DNA from: Owenia fusiformis
Taxonomy: Eukaryota > Annelida > Polychaeta > Sabellida > Oweniidae
Direction of reading: 5' to 3'
Length of the DNA stretch: 64,000 nucleotides
Assembly: GCA_903813345.2 (NCBI GenBank)
Contig: CAIIXF020000001.1
Location: forward strand, 15,579,915 to 15,643,914
Shown here: positions 22,201 to 32,721 of the stretch, one piece after another
How positions within the stretch are numbered: the stretch's first letter is position 1
Layout: every line of letters begins with the position of its first letter
The notes under the pieces: generated by a model
The model's database searches: none
What the model saw: the letters and a program-made list of their open reading frames with translations, nothing else
What the model was told of the DNA's origin: nothing
Position numbers and translations under genes: made by a program

Positions 22201-25200
22201 TTCCTTCACTTCACTGAGTTGAAAAAACAAATGGTAATGACTTTCATTGAAGCATTAAGCCCAACTATATCAGTTCTTGTATTATGAAGACAAGTGCTAA
22301 TGATTGTCTCAAAGCTGGCATAAACTACTAATTACAGTAACATGTCTTGTGACTTTGTTAGATAAACATCAATTCAACAGGACATAATCAGTGTTTTCCT
22401 TTCGTTGTAAAGATTTACGTCACACTGAGGTAGACCGTAGAAAATTTGAAAAGTGGATGTTACTGGTTAGTTAGTTTCAAAATCTTCCAGTCATATTCAA
22501 GATCTACATGTTCAAAACCTTCAGGTAGATGGACAAGGGTAACATTGGACATATTATTAGCATGTTGTAAACCACCTTTGAAGTCAAACATGAAAAAAAT
22601 ACTTCAAATACATAATTATTCCATATCACAGCTGTGTATACTGTAGACTATCTCTTTGTAGCTCCCAGGTCTGCATACCTCATCTGAAGCGAGGCACAAA
22701 TCCACACATTCTTAACATCAGCCCACCTTTAAACATGAAATCAATGTGGTTCAGAGGACATGTTGGTAAGTATTCAAAGTATTTCCTCAAATTATACAAC
22801 AAACAGTTAATATTTTAATAACATGTAATAAACATGCAAAGAGAGAAATAACGAACCTTCCAAATTCTTGTGAGTGATAATATCGAGAATAAGATACCAG
22901 TATAAAACAAAATAAATTGTACATGATGCAGCACATTCCTGTATACTATAGCATTTTTCATGTTAAGTGCTGCCATCTTTCAATGGGTCTCTTATAGGTG
23001 TTGTAGGGTAAGGGATTGCCTTTCATTTTCTGTAACTTGGGGGTATTTAAGAGAAATGTTAGGCTTCGTTCAGTAGAGAGTTAGATGGGGGGGGGACATC
23101 ACACATCATTTCTTTTCATCTTATTAATCTCATTTTCATTCTTTATCTTTGAACAGTTTTATTATCCCAACGAACGAAGTTCGGTAGGGATATAGTGAAG
23201 CCCTCCGTCCGTCCGTCCGTCCGGAAGATAACTCAAATATTAGTTGACGGATTTTCTTCATATTTAGTGGAAAGATGTATATTGATGATAAGTTTTTTTC
23301 AAGATGGCCGCCGCTTTAAAAATGACGGGACTTTTTCGCAAAAATCATAAATTTTTCATTCTAAACCAAAGTAATTAATATTATTGTTTGAAATTTTGGT
23401 AGTTTATTCGCAACATCTATCTATTTCACATATATTCCGTGTTTTTCATCCTGACCCCCAGGGGCCGTGTATGGGGGGTCAGGAAAACAGAAATTTTCGC
23501 TAATTTTTAGATCTCTCTGAAGTATAGCTTTATTATACTCAAATGAAAGGCAATTAAGAGTAGATTGCAAATATTGTATCTTTTTTCTGATTCGAGCCTT
23601 GTAAACTTCAAAATGGCCGTCTAATGTACGATTTCGCAATAATTTTTCGATCCCTTCAACGTATGGCTATGTATGGCTATATAATACTCAAATTGAAGGA
23701 ATTTTGGAGTTGATTACAATTATGGTATTATTTTTCAGATTCGTACCTCAGAAAATTCATAATGGATTTTTTCAAGATGGCCGCCGCTTTAAAAATGACG
23801 GGACTTTTTCGCAAAAATCATAAATTTTTCATTCTTAACCAAAGTAATTAATATTATTGTTTGAAATTTTGGAAGTATATTCGCAACATCTATCTATTTC
23901 ACATATATTCTGTGTTTTTCATCCTGACCCCCAGGGGCCGTGTATGGGGGGTCAGGAAAACAGAAATTTTCGCTAATTTTTAGATCTCTCTGAAGTATAG
24001 CTTTATTATACTCAAATGAAAGGCAATTAAGAGTAGATTGCAAATATTGTATCTTTTTTCTGATTCGAGCCTTGTAAAATTCAAAATGGCCGTCTAATGT
24101 ACGATTTCGCAATAATTTTTCGATCCCTTCAACGTATGGCTATGTATGGCTATATAATACTCAAATTGAAGGAATTTTGGAGTTGATTACAATTATGGTA
24201 TTATTTTTCAGATTCGTACCTCAGAAAATTCATAATGGATTTTTTCAAGATGGCCGCCGCTTTAAAAATGACGGGACTTTTTCGCAAAAATCATAAATTT
24301 TTCATTCTTAACCAAAGTAATTAATATTATTGTTTGAAATTTTGGAAGTATATTCGCAACATCTATCTATTTCACATATATTCTGTGTTTTTCATCCTGA
24401 CCCCCAGGGGCCGTGTATGGGGGGTCAGGAAAACAGAAATTTTCGCTAACTTTTAGATCTTTCTGAAGTATAGCTTTATTATACTCAAATGAAAGGCAAT
24501 TAAGAGTAGATTGCAAATATTGTATCTTTTTTCTGATTCGAGCCTCGTAAAATTCAAAATGGCTGTCTAATGTACGATTTTGCAACAATTTTTCAATCCC
24601 TTCAATGTATGGCTATATAATACTCAAATTGAAGGAATTTTGAAGTAGATCACAATTATGGTATTATTTTTCAGATTTGTACCTCAGAAAATTCAAAATG
24701 GCTGCTTTGCAGGAATTCACAATTTTAAAATCTAAATTTTTCAATTTTAACCAAAGTAATGAGTATAATTGATTGGAATTCGGTAATTGATATTTTGTTC
24801 GTTGGGATTTGCTACTCTGCGGAGTTGCCATTATTTTATACTGAAGAGTGTAATTGTACATGTTTAGTCTTTTACTTGGAATATAGTATAGTTTTATGAG
24901 TATATTAATTCTGTGTTAATCTTGTCTTTTTTACATAACAAGACCAATCCATATTATTTTATGAAGAACCCACAGAGCTATTTAAACAACAAAGCTCGAA
25001 GCTTCAATACATTAGAAATACTATATATGTCTGAATATGATTGTACGCACATAGAGTATGTACATAAAAAACTAGCATACTACAATGTTGTATATTTGCT
25101 TTGTGTTCCAGCCTACACAATGGCCAAATATGGCATGTCAATGTGTGTACTTGGGATGGCAGATGAATTCAAAGATGATGGAGTAGCTGTCAATGCACTT

Positions 25201-28200
25201 TGGCCTAGGACAGGTAACATGACAGATCACGTTGTTATATATAAAGACCCCATAGATGAATTCAGTGGAGTTTTATAATTGAAATATCAATTACATAGAG
25301 GCACAACAAGTGTTCCCTCAAACTAACTGTCCTTTAGGATTAGATTTCCACATAAATTTGACCCTTGTTACTATGGTAACCATAACTCTAAGTTGGGAGA
25401 TATAATGTCATTAAATGTAATTTCACAATCTTAAACAATGTCAGTCTCAGAAAAAATCCCTTGATAGGCCTATAAGAGCAATTGTATCTTACTGGAGATT
25501 CCCTAAAAAATATTGTTTTTGTTTTTATTTGAAACCACAGCACAACTAGTACATGCTAAGACTAATAAATATCTAATAATATTTAACTCTGATGTATATA
25601 TGTATACTAATACTACTCTCATACAGTGGTGTGGACTGCTGCCTCACAATTTCTTGGTGGAGGTGATGAAAGCAGACAAGCTGGCTGTCGAACAGTTGAC
25701 ATCATGGCTGACGCAGCTTATCTTATACTAACTCAAGATAGCACTGAATTCACAGGAAACTTTTGCATTGATGATGCAATCTTGAGTGCTATTGGGATCA
25801 CTGATTTCTCTCCTTATAGTATAGTTAAAGGTAATACTGACTTTTAAAGTGTGCCTTGGAAGGATGTTAGAATATGAACTCACCTTACAGGGTAGGCTAC
25901 AAATCAATGAACTCTACAATACAAGATGCGCTATAATATGTGCAAGATTTTGCAAATATGCAATAGATACATCCCTATAAGAGTTCATAATATTCTAGCA
26001 TCTTCCTGGGTACTTTGTCTAATTAAGTCACATGTCTAATTCTTTATCTTTAATTCAGCCATCTATACAGCTGCTATGGAGATGCTCGGAGGAGGTGAGA
26101 GTGTTGCAGCCGAGTGTCGCAAAGTTGACATAATGTCTGATGCGGCATATGCAATATTTAGAAAGGACAGTAAAACTTACACAGGCAAATTCCTCATAGA
26201 TGATGATGTATTGAAGGAAGAGGGCATGACAGACCTTGATGGGTATGCCTGTGTGCCTGGTGAGTTTGGCTAGATATGTGTAGATGTGATTTATACAAGT
26301 TGCATGTTTGTGCTTTCTGTTTCAATGTCACATGTTGTATATAGGAATATAAATATGTGAATTCTGTGTTTATTTAAGGAAGTAGATTGGATAGAGTTAA
26401 AATATGTTTCCCTCACAAGTCACAATTCTAATTTTATTTAAAATTATTAAAAGTTTAAGATGTAAAATGTCCACATTTAATTATTTGAATTTTTAAAACT
26501 ATTACAAGGTTACATTAAATTGTAACTGATCCTGAAATAAAGCCTTTTGAACGACAATAGTTAATGAGTTAGTTAATGAAAACACAGAAAAAATAGTGTA
26601 ATAAACTTGTGACTATCCCTTCAACTTCCTAAATTCATAATCGCATTTTAGAAACTCTTGTTTTCTCCTGTTTAAGGTTACTACCACTACCTAAAGTGGT
26701 GACATACGAGTTGTAGTCACCATTTTTATGTCGCCATCAGAAGTGGTGACATATTGTTATAGTTTCCAACTTTTATGTGGATGGTTTTCAGTGGTTGCTG
26801 TTTGGTGGTTGGCATTCTGATTCAGCAGTCTGCATCTAACAAATGACAGGTGGTGACATTTTGCATGTTAATACCTTGTTTTTACTGCTATAACTTGCTG
26901 TTAGTTGTTTGTGTCAGCATCTATAGACACGTCGCAAAAAGCTGGCACACTTGTGTTTTTAGGGTATCGCATGAATGTAACTTTAATTCTTCGGAATATA
27001 AGATAATATTCTAATTAAAATTATATATCATTTTAAAGCTGCTTTAATGAAGTTTTCAAATCAAGTACACTTCTTTCACAATTCTTGCGTGTTCTTTTTT
27101 AAAAAAGAGTTTTTTACCCCAAAATCTGCCAAATATCCGCTGTCGACACGTTACATTTTGAATAATTTTTCGTCTTTAAACGCACAAAACTCAAACAATA
27201 TTTGAATATTATACTTTATTAGCGTCTTGATAAAGGTAGATGGAAGTGTTATTTCAAAGGATGAATTCTAGTAAGGGTCCAATATTGTGACGTCATATAG
27301 TTTGAAAAATAGAATCTGTCGACATCAACCTTTTTTGCTCATTTTTTGTTACCTGCATCTTTTCAGGTGTTCATTAAACAAAAAATACGAGACCAATTTT
27401 TAATATATCATACATGATTATTTTGCTCATAAACTCTAGTTTATTAATAAATAGTTGATTTTGTTCGCAAACGTATGTGTTTTTTGTTGTAATGGAAAAG
27501 TGGAGGATGAAAGGTTTTCAAAATTCATTAAAATAGGGCGAATTTACGCCATTCACCTATTTTCAAACACAGCAACACATATATTTATTTCACCTAAAAT
27601 ATCAATTGATTCGTGTTTTATGATGCTCCTAACCCATTGTTAATATGAAACAATGGGAACATCAAATAAATTGGCCTTGTTGCAAGAAAATCTGGTTGTA
27701 CATCTAGCCCTAAACAAATGTTTTTTTTTTATTTATTTTAAATTGATTCCCGTGTTCCAGGTGCAACCCTCATGCCAGATTTCTTCCTGGATCCTGAAGA
27801 CCCTGTCACACAAACACCCAAGTGGGACGGTGCTGCCCCTGAAGCTGCCCAGACAGAGCCCACTGGACCAGTTGCTCAAACATTCAACCAAATCAAACCC
27901 TTGCTCAGTGAGGAACTAGTCAAAGGCACTGGTGGCGTCTTTCTCTTCAACTTGGCAGGTGAGTGTTCTTGAAACCACATTTCATGAAAAATGATCGTTT
28001 TTAGGGATTTTGTGAGATTGGCTACATTTAGTTTTCAATTGTTTGGGCAAATTATTTATGAAGCGCTTTTTTCAGTATTACATAAAACTCTGGTCAAATT
28101 CCTTATTATTTTCCTTTAAAATTCTTCTGCACAAATTGCCAAAAATATATTAAGTCGACCTTTACAAGTCAGTTTGAATTCGCAACTCATTTTTCCGAAA

Positions 28201-28587
28201 ATTTGAAATACATTGTTTAATGAAATCTGACTACAGAATTTTTTGACTTTAATTAGTAAACTATGTAGTCATCATTAAAATGCTTTTAAAATGAAATGGA
28301 CACAAAACAGTTCAATTGATCTAAAAAATCTTTTTCCAGGGGATGTGAAGGAACAGTGGTTTCTAGACTTGAAGAATGGTGCAGGGTCTTTAGGACAAGG
28401 TGAAGCACCTCAAGGCAAGGCTGACTGTACCATGACTATGTCAACGGACGATTTTGTTAAAATGTTTTCTGGAAAATTAAAACCAACATCAGCATTCATG
28501 ACAGGAAAGTTGAAGATCAGTGGAAACATGGCTCTTGCAATGAAGCTGGAGAAACTGATGGCATCAATGAAGAAGGCAAAGCTTTAA
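10203..28587 (+). CDS. HSDL2: Hydroxysteroid dehydrogenase-like protein 2 (HSDL2), SDR plus SCP2 domain
   Basis: Exons: 10203-10225, 19629-19792, 21666-21879, 22662-22765, 25112-25213, then 25627-25830 or 26059-26259, then 27761-27958 and 28340-28587. All junctions are GT-AG and the phases agree. With either version of exon 6 the product is 417-418 residues; human HSDL2 is 418. The first exon is only 23 bp (MSLLKNTG) and joins the Rossmann start LAGRTLFITGASRGIG. Later marks are VDVRDEDQV, NNASAIS, and the catalytic Tyr-Lys pair in AYTMAKYG. The last two exons encode a linker and an SCP2 sterol-carrier domain (WFLDLKNG, DDFVKMFSGKLKP), and the protein ends in AKL, a peroxisomal targeting signal. 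HSDL2 is a peroxisomal/mitochondrial oxidoreductase linked to fatty acid metabolism. Introns 1 and 2 hold nested transposons. The gene is tail to tail with the NADAR gene. Confidence 0.93.
10367..12432. mobile_element. TIR element with about 160-bp arms, split by a later insertion
   Basis: The left arm (10367-10408 joined to 11615-11730) is the reverse complement of 12275-12432, sharing the ATTCTGTGAAC end and GTCTACTTAGCAGTTTG inside. The left arm is interrupted by the element at 10409-11609. The middle contains several copies of a CACGTGATC/ACATGATCAG motif (12150-12210). No transposase is visible, so it is a non-autonomous element in HSDL2 intron 1. Confidence 0.65.
10409..11609. mobile_element. 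1.2-kb TIR element with TTCAT target duplication
   Basis: Ends are CAGTGGAGACGATAACC and its inverse, with arms rich in GCAATTGCCGT and CACGTCAATTG words. TTCAT flanks both sides (10404-10408, 11610-11614). The uninterrupted opposite arm of the host element (near 12395) shows the same site with TTCAT once, an internal empty-site control. It is non-coding; the superfamily is not identified. Confidence 0.7.
13347..14738 (+). mobile_element. GAACGAAGTTC-family repeat, copy 1
   Basis: Begins ATCCCACCGAACGAAGTTCG followed by a GTCC run, and ends TCGGTGGGATTTGCCACTCC. It interrupts a host phrase (ATGAAATAATTTTGTTAC) seen intact at 17460. The body is about seven diverged tandem units, each with TTCAAGATGGCCG and GATAACTCAAATACCAG. 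The reading frames inside are repeat artefacts. Confidence 0.6.
15045..17096. mobile_element. 2.05-kb foldback element built from CCATGG palindromes
   Basis: The ends are inverted (CCATGTT...AACATGG), and the element splits a host phrase, GTAAAAAGCCATGTCACTG, that is intact at about 17427. Nearly all of 15045-16130 and 16500-17096 consists of ACCATGGTAT-type palindromes and TTTCATTGCCATG phrases in both orientations; the middle (16130-16500) is plain AT-rich DNA. A strong hairpin of about 130-bp arms sits at 16672-16995. The frames at 15112-15312 and 15488-15874 merely translate the repeat. Confidence 0.65.
17956..19628. other. Rest of HSDL2 intron 1
   Basis: AT-rich intronic sequence with a C-run near 18540. 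Bases 18085-18170 contain a short inverted pair (GACTATATCC / GACTATAGCC) that may be MITE debris. No exon could be supported here. Confidence 0.4.
19807..21448. mobile_element. TA-flanked TIR element in HSDL2 intron 2
   Basis: The ends are CAGGGTGGTCCAAAAAAGTG and its inverse, flanked by TA at 19805-19806 and 21449-21450, the duplication used by Tc1/mariner-type transposases. The arms match for about 40 bp. Length is 1642 bp, of which 643 bp is another element (20129-20771). No transposase frame is recognisable. Confidence 0.7.
20129..20771. mobile_element. 643-bp MITE with 8-bp target duplication, nested
   Basis: TAAAACTA is duplicated at 20121-20128 and 20772-20779. The TIRs start GGTAGAGATTAAAAGGTGG and extend about 60 bp through direct copies of AAAAGGTGGATTGGAT. 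An 8-bp duplication fits hAT-type transposition. It is non-coding and inserted in the TA-flanked element around it. Confidence 0.75.
21893..22115. repeat. Minisatellite, CACCTCAAATGTGATACTAAT
   Basis: About 11 imperfect copies of a 20-21-bp unit begin just 14 bp after the HSDL2 exon 3 donor. They may be intronic filler or may influence splicing; nothing more is visible. Confidence 0.75.
23160..24830 (+). mobile_element. GAACGAAGTTC-family repeat, copy 2, with a 473-bp triplication
   Basis: Starts ATTATCCCAACGAACGAAG plus a GTCC run and ends TCGTTGGGATTTGCTACTC, as in copy 1. Inside, a 473-bp unit is repeated three times nearly identically (about 23294, 23767, 24240), each with TTCAAGATGGCCGCCGC. 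The similar frames on the minus strand at each copy are shadows of the repeat. Confidence 0.7.
25627..25830 (+). CDS. HSDL2: HSDL2 alternative exon 6a
   Basis: 204 bp, phase 1 to phase 1, bounded by ATACAG and a GT donor. It encodes WTAASQFLGGG, then CRTVDIMADAAY and TGNFCIDD. It is roughly half identical to exon 6b and replaces the same stretch, the segment after the last Rossmann strand that forms the SDR substrate loop. It is more diverged from human HSDL2 than 6b is. Confidence 0.8.
26059..26259 (+). CDS. HSDL2: HSDL2 alternative exon 6b (canonical-like)
   Basis: 201 bp, phase 1 to phase 1, bounded by ATTCAG and GTGAG. It encodes IYTAAMEMLGGG and CRKVDIMSDAAY, very close to the vertebrate protein at this point. 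Using this exon alone gives a 417-residue HSDL2; using both exons would give about 485 residues. Confidence 0.85.
26728..26800 (+). repeat. Fragment of the TGTCACCACTTGTGG family
   Basis: Resembles the left arm at 1362 (GGTGACATATTGTTATAGT, then CCAAC and GGTGGTTGGCATT). It lies in HSDL2 intron 6 and has no second arm nearby. Confidence 0.45.
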
Positions 28588-29663
28588 GCTGGATACTAAC
28601 AATATTCCAAAGCAGTTCAAAGTATTAGAATGCAATCATTTCCAAATATGACTCAGGCATGCACGACATGTAAGAATCTAAAGTGTTATGGAACATTAAA
28701 AGTGTAGAGAAATGTATGAAATGATCAAATTCCTGACAAAAATTTCAATCAAAACTTCATATCCCTTATGAAACAGTAACATATTATAAATATGTACATG
28801 TACAGTGCAACTAGAATTCATGTTGAAATGCATAGAGAATATAGATGCTACTCGTATGTGGGTGAGATAATACAGTAAGATATAAATTAATATTGTCTAA
28901 TATTTTTATTGGTAAATTCTAATGTTTCAATACAAATTAATTATTTGGATGTACATGTATAAATATTTATCATTGTTATTACATGTACAGTAAATGCATA
29001 CAAAATGCTATTATGTATATCCTGTATAAATGTTTATACAATTGTAGAAATTAAGCTCTATGGATATGAGAAGTTATAATTAATATAATTTTACACAAAA
29101 ATAAATAATATTTAAAGTGACTTTTCTGTGTTGGTCATCTTTATTTATGATTATAAGAAAAAGCATTGAGGTTACAATTCTGAAACTAATATGACAATAT
29201 CACTGTTTTTGATGGAATTTTGGAATGTGCATTAATGGATGGTATAAAATCAGTGAATCGGAGCAATATATTGGCACTTCAAAAATGCTCAAAGATAATG
29301 AATATTACATCTGCTAATATGCAAGAAAATGTATAATACATGACATTTATTAGTGTTTTGCATTCTAGCAGAGTACATGCTGTATAACACAAGTGTTACA
29401 GAATGATCCAATGCTGATGTGAGTTCTGCTGTCTGTGCAAGTCATATAGTCCATTTTGTGGTATTGCCACATTATATAAATGGGCCTGTTGTCTGGCATG
29501 GGCATTGACTCGAGCACTCAGGTATTGACTTTTTAACAATGCAAGCTCTTGGGTCTTATGACATGATATTGGCAAAATTTAATTAAGCCAAACAGTTTGT
29601 AACTAAAGCTCCACAAATGTTTGGTATTGCACTATTGTGAGTTCTCTGATAGTGTATGGTATG
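28588..29663. other. HSDL2 3' UTR and convergent intergenic region
   Basis: AT-rich sequence between the HSDL2 stop and the stop of the minus-strand NADAR gene. A possible polyadenylation signal AATAAA for HSDL2 lies at 29100-29105, about 510 bp after the stop. Confidence 0.5.
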
Positions 29664-32600
29664 TCATTTCCCCTTGATTATTTCAGTTCTTGCATCTGTT
29701 AGAGCATATCCTAGCCAGTTTTTGCCCCTCCATGTGTGTTTGTTCTTTGCCTTTGGGTTATCAGCACCTAAGCCTATCCCCCATATAGTGTCTCTTGGAC
29801 TAGCCTCAACTAAAATTGTCCCATCTGTCTCCAGTAGAACCTTCTTCAGTTCTTCATTTTGAGAAAACTGAAAAGTTAAAAATTGAAACCCATACCTGAC
29901 TGTGAATAATGAGATAGGATATGTTTTGATTATTGGGTTAAAATTATTATGATTTGTTACTGTAACGACCCTCACTCTGCATGGTAAGTGCAAAAGGTAT
30001 TGGTAGCGTTAAAGGGTTGATGAGTGAGTGGAAGAATCGTCACATTATTACCGGGTCCGTGTTGTGATTGTATATGCTCTCAAGGGTTTTACAGACATGA
30101 TTGATTGAATGGCAAAATGGCTGAATATGTCGCACTGCGACATAAAACATACACCTAACTGAAAAAACAGACGATTTAGTTTAAATATAAATGATGACAT
30201 AATTATGGGTTTATTTACAATGTGATTATAAATTGAGTATAGTAATTATGACAATAACACACATAGTGTGGAAATATATATATGAATAAAAGTTCTGATA
30301 TTGTGACACATGAATGATATATGGTGCAGCGTTACTCAATGGCAACGGGTACCCATATTCAAGGATAATGCACAAAGGTGGATCGTTATGCAACTAAGAT
30401 CCCTGAAATGTGGTTACGATGGTATACATAGTATTTCCTATCAAGTACAATATATACTTAAGTAAGATTACATAGTTACCAAGAAGCTGATACTGCAAAT
30501 ACACATTAGTGAGCTCATATTCATAAATCCTACATTAACTACACATATAACATACAATACTTTCATCTGGGAGAGTGTGTGACACAACTGGTGACCAAAT
30601 AAACATACATAGTGATATGTATTACCATGACTTTGCAACAACCTTTGACAATGAGAACAACAACAACTGGCACCTTGGAGTGTACGACATGACGCAAAGA
30701 ACCGAATTACAACCACTGACAAAATGTAAGACCGACTAAAAATATCAACGTAACATTACGTATTCACAAGCTTGGGTGAAACATACCAAATAATGACTAT
30801 AACAATAACTTGTACAACATTTGATTCAACATACCAATTAGTGATAACAATGTTTACATGACTGCTCATTATGTAACATGCTAGGAAAATTAATGTCATA
30901 TAACATGTGGGTGCAATCACATGACATGGATATACATGTCATGTAACTAGTGGGCGCCTGCTATGAAACATGCCGACGCGTGCTACATGACATTTGGGTG
31001 CGATTACACATCATGTGGGTACATGCTATGTAACAAGTGGGTGCATGTTATGTAGTAAGAGATCAATCATGAACATAAGTGAACCTGTAGACCCAAGTTG
31101 GTAGTAGTACATCACCAACTTATAATATTCCATGACACAACATAAGGGTGGGTGCAACAACTTGTATTCCCTTTGGTAATATTGGGTGCAACAAATTGTA
31201 TCTCCCTAGGGTGGCTTTGGGGAAAGCCATACATGCATACAGTATAAAAATTATAGTACGACCTTAACGCAACGATACAATAAAACCGACACTCCAACCA
31301 TCGATAAACAATAGAATAGTTTAAGTTCAAAACTAGTATCAGGCTAGACCATAAACTAGGGTTCCATCAGGGTTTAACTCAACACCATCATCTATCTGAC
31401 ACTAACTGTTGCCCAACAGTAAGACTTGTTGCATACAAGCGAGACATTACGTAACATACAGCTGCACAGGGTAGTTTGCAGTGTACCAAAACATGATCAA
31501 TTTGGGTATTGATCATCAACAATGAGATAAACTGACATGATCAAACTGGGTATTAATCAACAACAATGAAGCAAACTGACATGATCAAACTGGGTATGTT
31601 GATCATCAACCATGTAAACCAAATATGGGTCAAATAATTCCAATGTGCTTTTGCATTAACAAGTCAAATCCAAATCCAAATGTAATACTTGCCAATTTCA
31701 CCACACTCAGTATACATAGAGTGCTTACAGCTTGAAATGAGGTGAAGGGTGTCCATCCACATGAGGTATTTGCATCAGCATATGAGTGGTTGGTTGTTGG
31801 TGGTATGTAGTTCGCCATCACTTGACAGACGTGCTGATATTTGCATGTCATGCGGGAGGGGTGAACCTCAAACTTCAAGCCTGATTTGGGGGTCAGACTT
31901 CGTGCAGATCCTGTTGTAATCACCTCATGTGGACGGACGACTTACTGGTGTAAATCGTGAGACAGTTTAGACACCTCGACGGTCAACGATAGCGACATTT
32001 TGAGTGAAGATAGCGGAGCAAATCACGAATGATTTACTCGAAAAACATAAGATGGCTACCTGTCTTCTGCGCACGCGCAGCGCCTTACATAAATTACGAA
32101 CTTATGTAAATCCACAAAAACGGCCATAACTTCGCCAATACGGGACCGATTGCAAAGTTTGAACTACCTATAGAGAGCTGATTTTACGTATTATGTGCAT
32201 ATCCTACTAGATTAATGATAAAACATAGTAAACAGGGTGAAATTTAGACCAGAAAACTACGAAAGTAACCTTGACCTTTTTACGTCAAAAGTACGAACGG
32301 AACTAAGAATAGTTCGAGAATTACGCCAAAAGTACGAACGGGAGCAACAATATCCACAAATTACTAGAATAGGACACTTTAGTGGATAATATCGATCTAA
32401 ACATGTATGTGTGTATATAAACAACATTAAGTGAAACCCAACAGTGGTGAGACGTCGAACTGACAGTACTGAATATCAGCAAACAAATAAGTAAATCTGT
32501 TGGGTTATCACATTACAGTTAGCAAGGAATAAATGTTAGTAGATAATAATTATGTTTATCCTTGTGTACCTTAGCGATGCTGCCCTGTTTCACAACCTCC

Positions 32601-32721
32601 CTGCAATTTGAGTCCCAGACATCAGCATCAAAATTACTGACTTTCCTACCCAGAGCTTTTTGCTCTCTGGGGTCATCAGATTCCATTATTCTCTGAGCCA
32701 TTTCTTCATCTTTGAATAGAA
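29664..32721 (-). CDS. NADAR-domain protein (YbiA-like hydrolase), C-terminal part
   Basis: Two exons: 32570-32721 and 29664-29867 (stop). The AAG/TTT junction is phase 0 and both splice sites are canonical. The joined sequence follows the NADAR family closely: LFKDEEMAQ, then KALGRKVSNFD, the VKQGSIAK-FSQNEEL junction, LVEASPRDTIWGIGL, and TWRGKNWLGYAL at the end. Family members cleave N-glycosidic bonds: YbiA acts on riboflavin intermediates, and other NADARs remove ADP-ribose from guanine. The N-terminal third of the domain, expected upstream, was not found between 32722 and the LTR element at 35957, nor beyond it. The exon may be diverged, displaced by repeats, or lost. Most of the intron is one LTR-like insertion (29961-32517). 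Confidence 0.75.
29961..32517. mobile_element. Probable solo LTR or LTR-like insertion in the NADAR intron
   Basis: Starts TGTAACGACCC and ends GGGTTATCACATTACA (TG...CA ends, partly inverted). It is flanked by GTTAC and GTTAG, a 5-bp duplication with one mismatch. Removing it leaves a NADAR intron of about 145 bp. It has no pol-type reading frame. It contains a GC-rich, promoter-like patch near 31.95-32.1 kb. Confidence 0.45.
32068..32079. promoter_or_regulatory. NRF1-type palindrome
   Basis: TGCGCACGCGCA fits the NRF1 consensus YGCGCAYGCGCR exactly, with an AAGATGGC (YY1-like) word 20 bp upstream. Short ATG frames with donor-like GT sites lie on both sides (+ from 32052; - from 31998 to a GTAAGT at 31945). 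It lies inside the LTR-like insertion, so it may be the insertion's own promoter. Confidence 0.4.

Noticed and set aside
23421-24588. Three near-identical minus-strand frames of 72-73 codons
   Set aside because: One per 473-bp tandem unit of a dispersed repeat; no resemblance to a known protein.
31946-32110. Two divergent host first exons (minus from 31998, plus from 32052)
   Set aside because: Short ATG frames end at donor-like sites, but no matching downstream exon was found and both lie inside an LTR-like insertion; kept only as a promoter observation.
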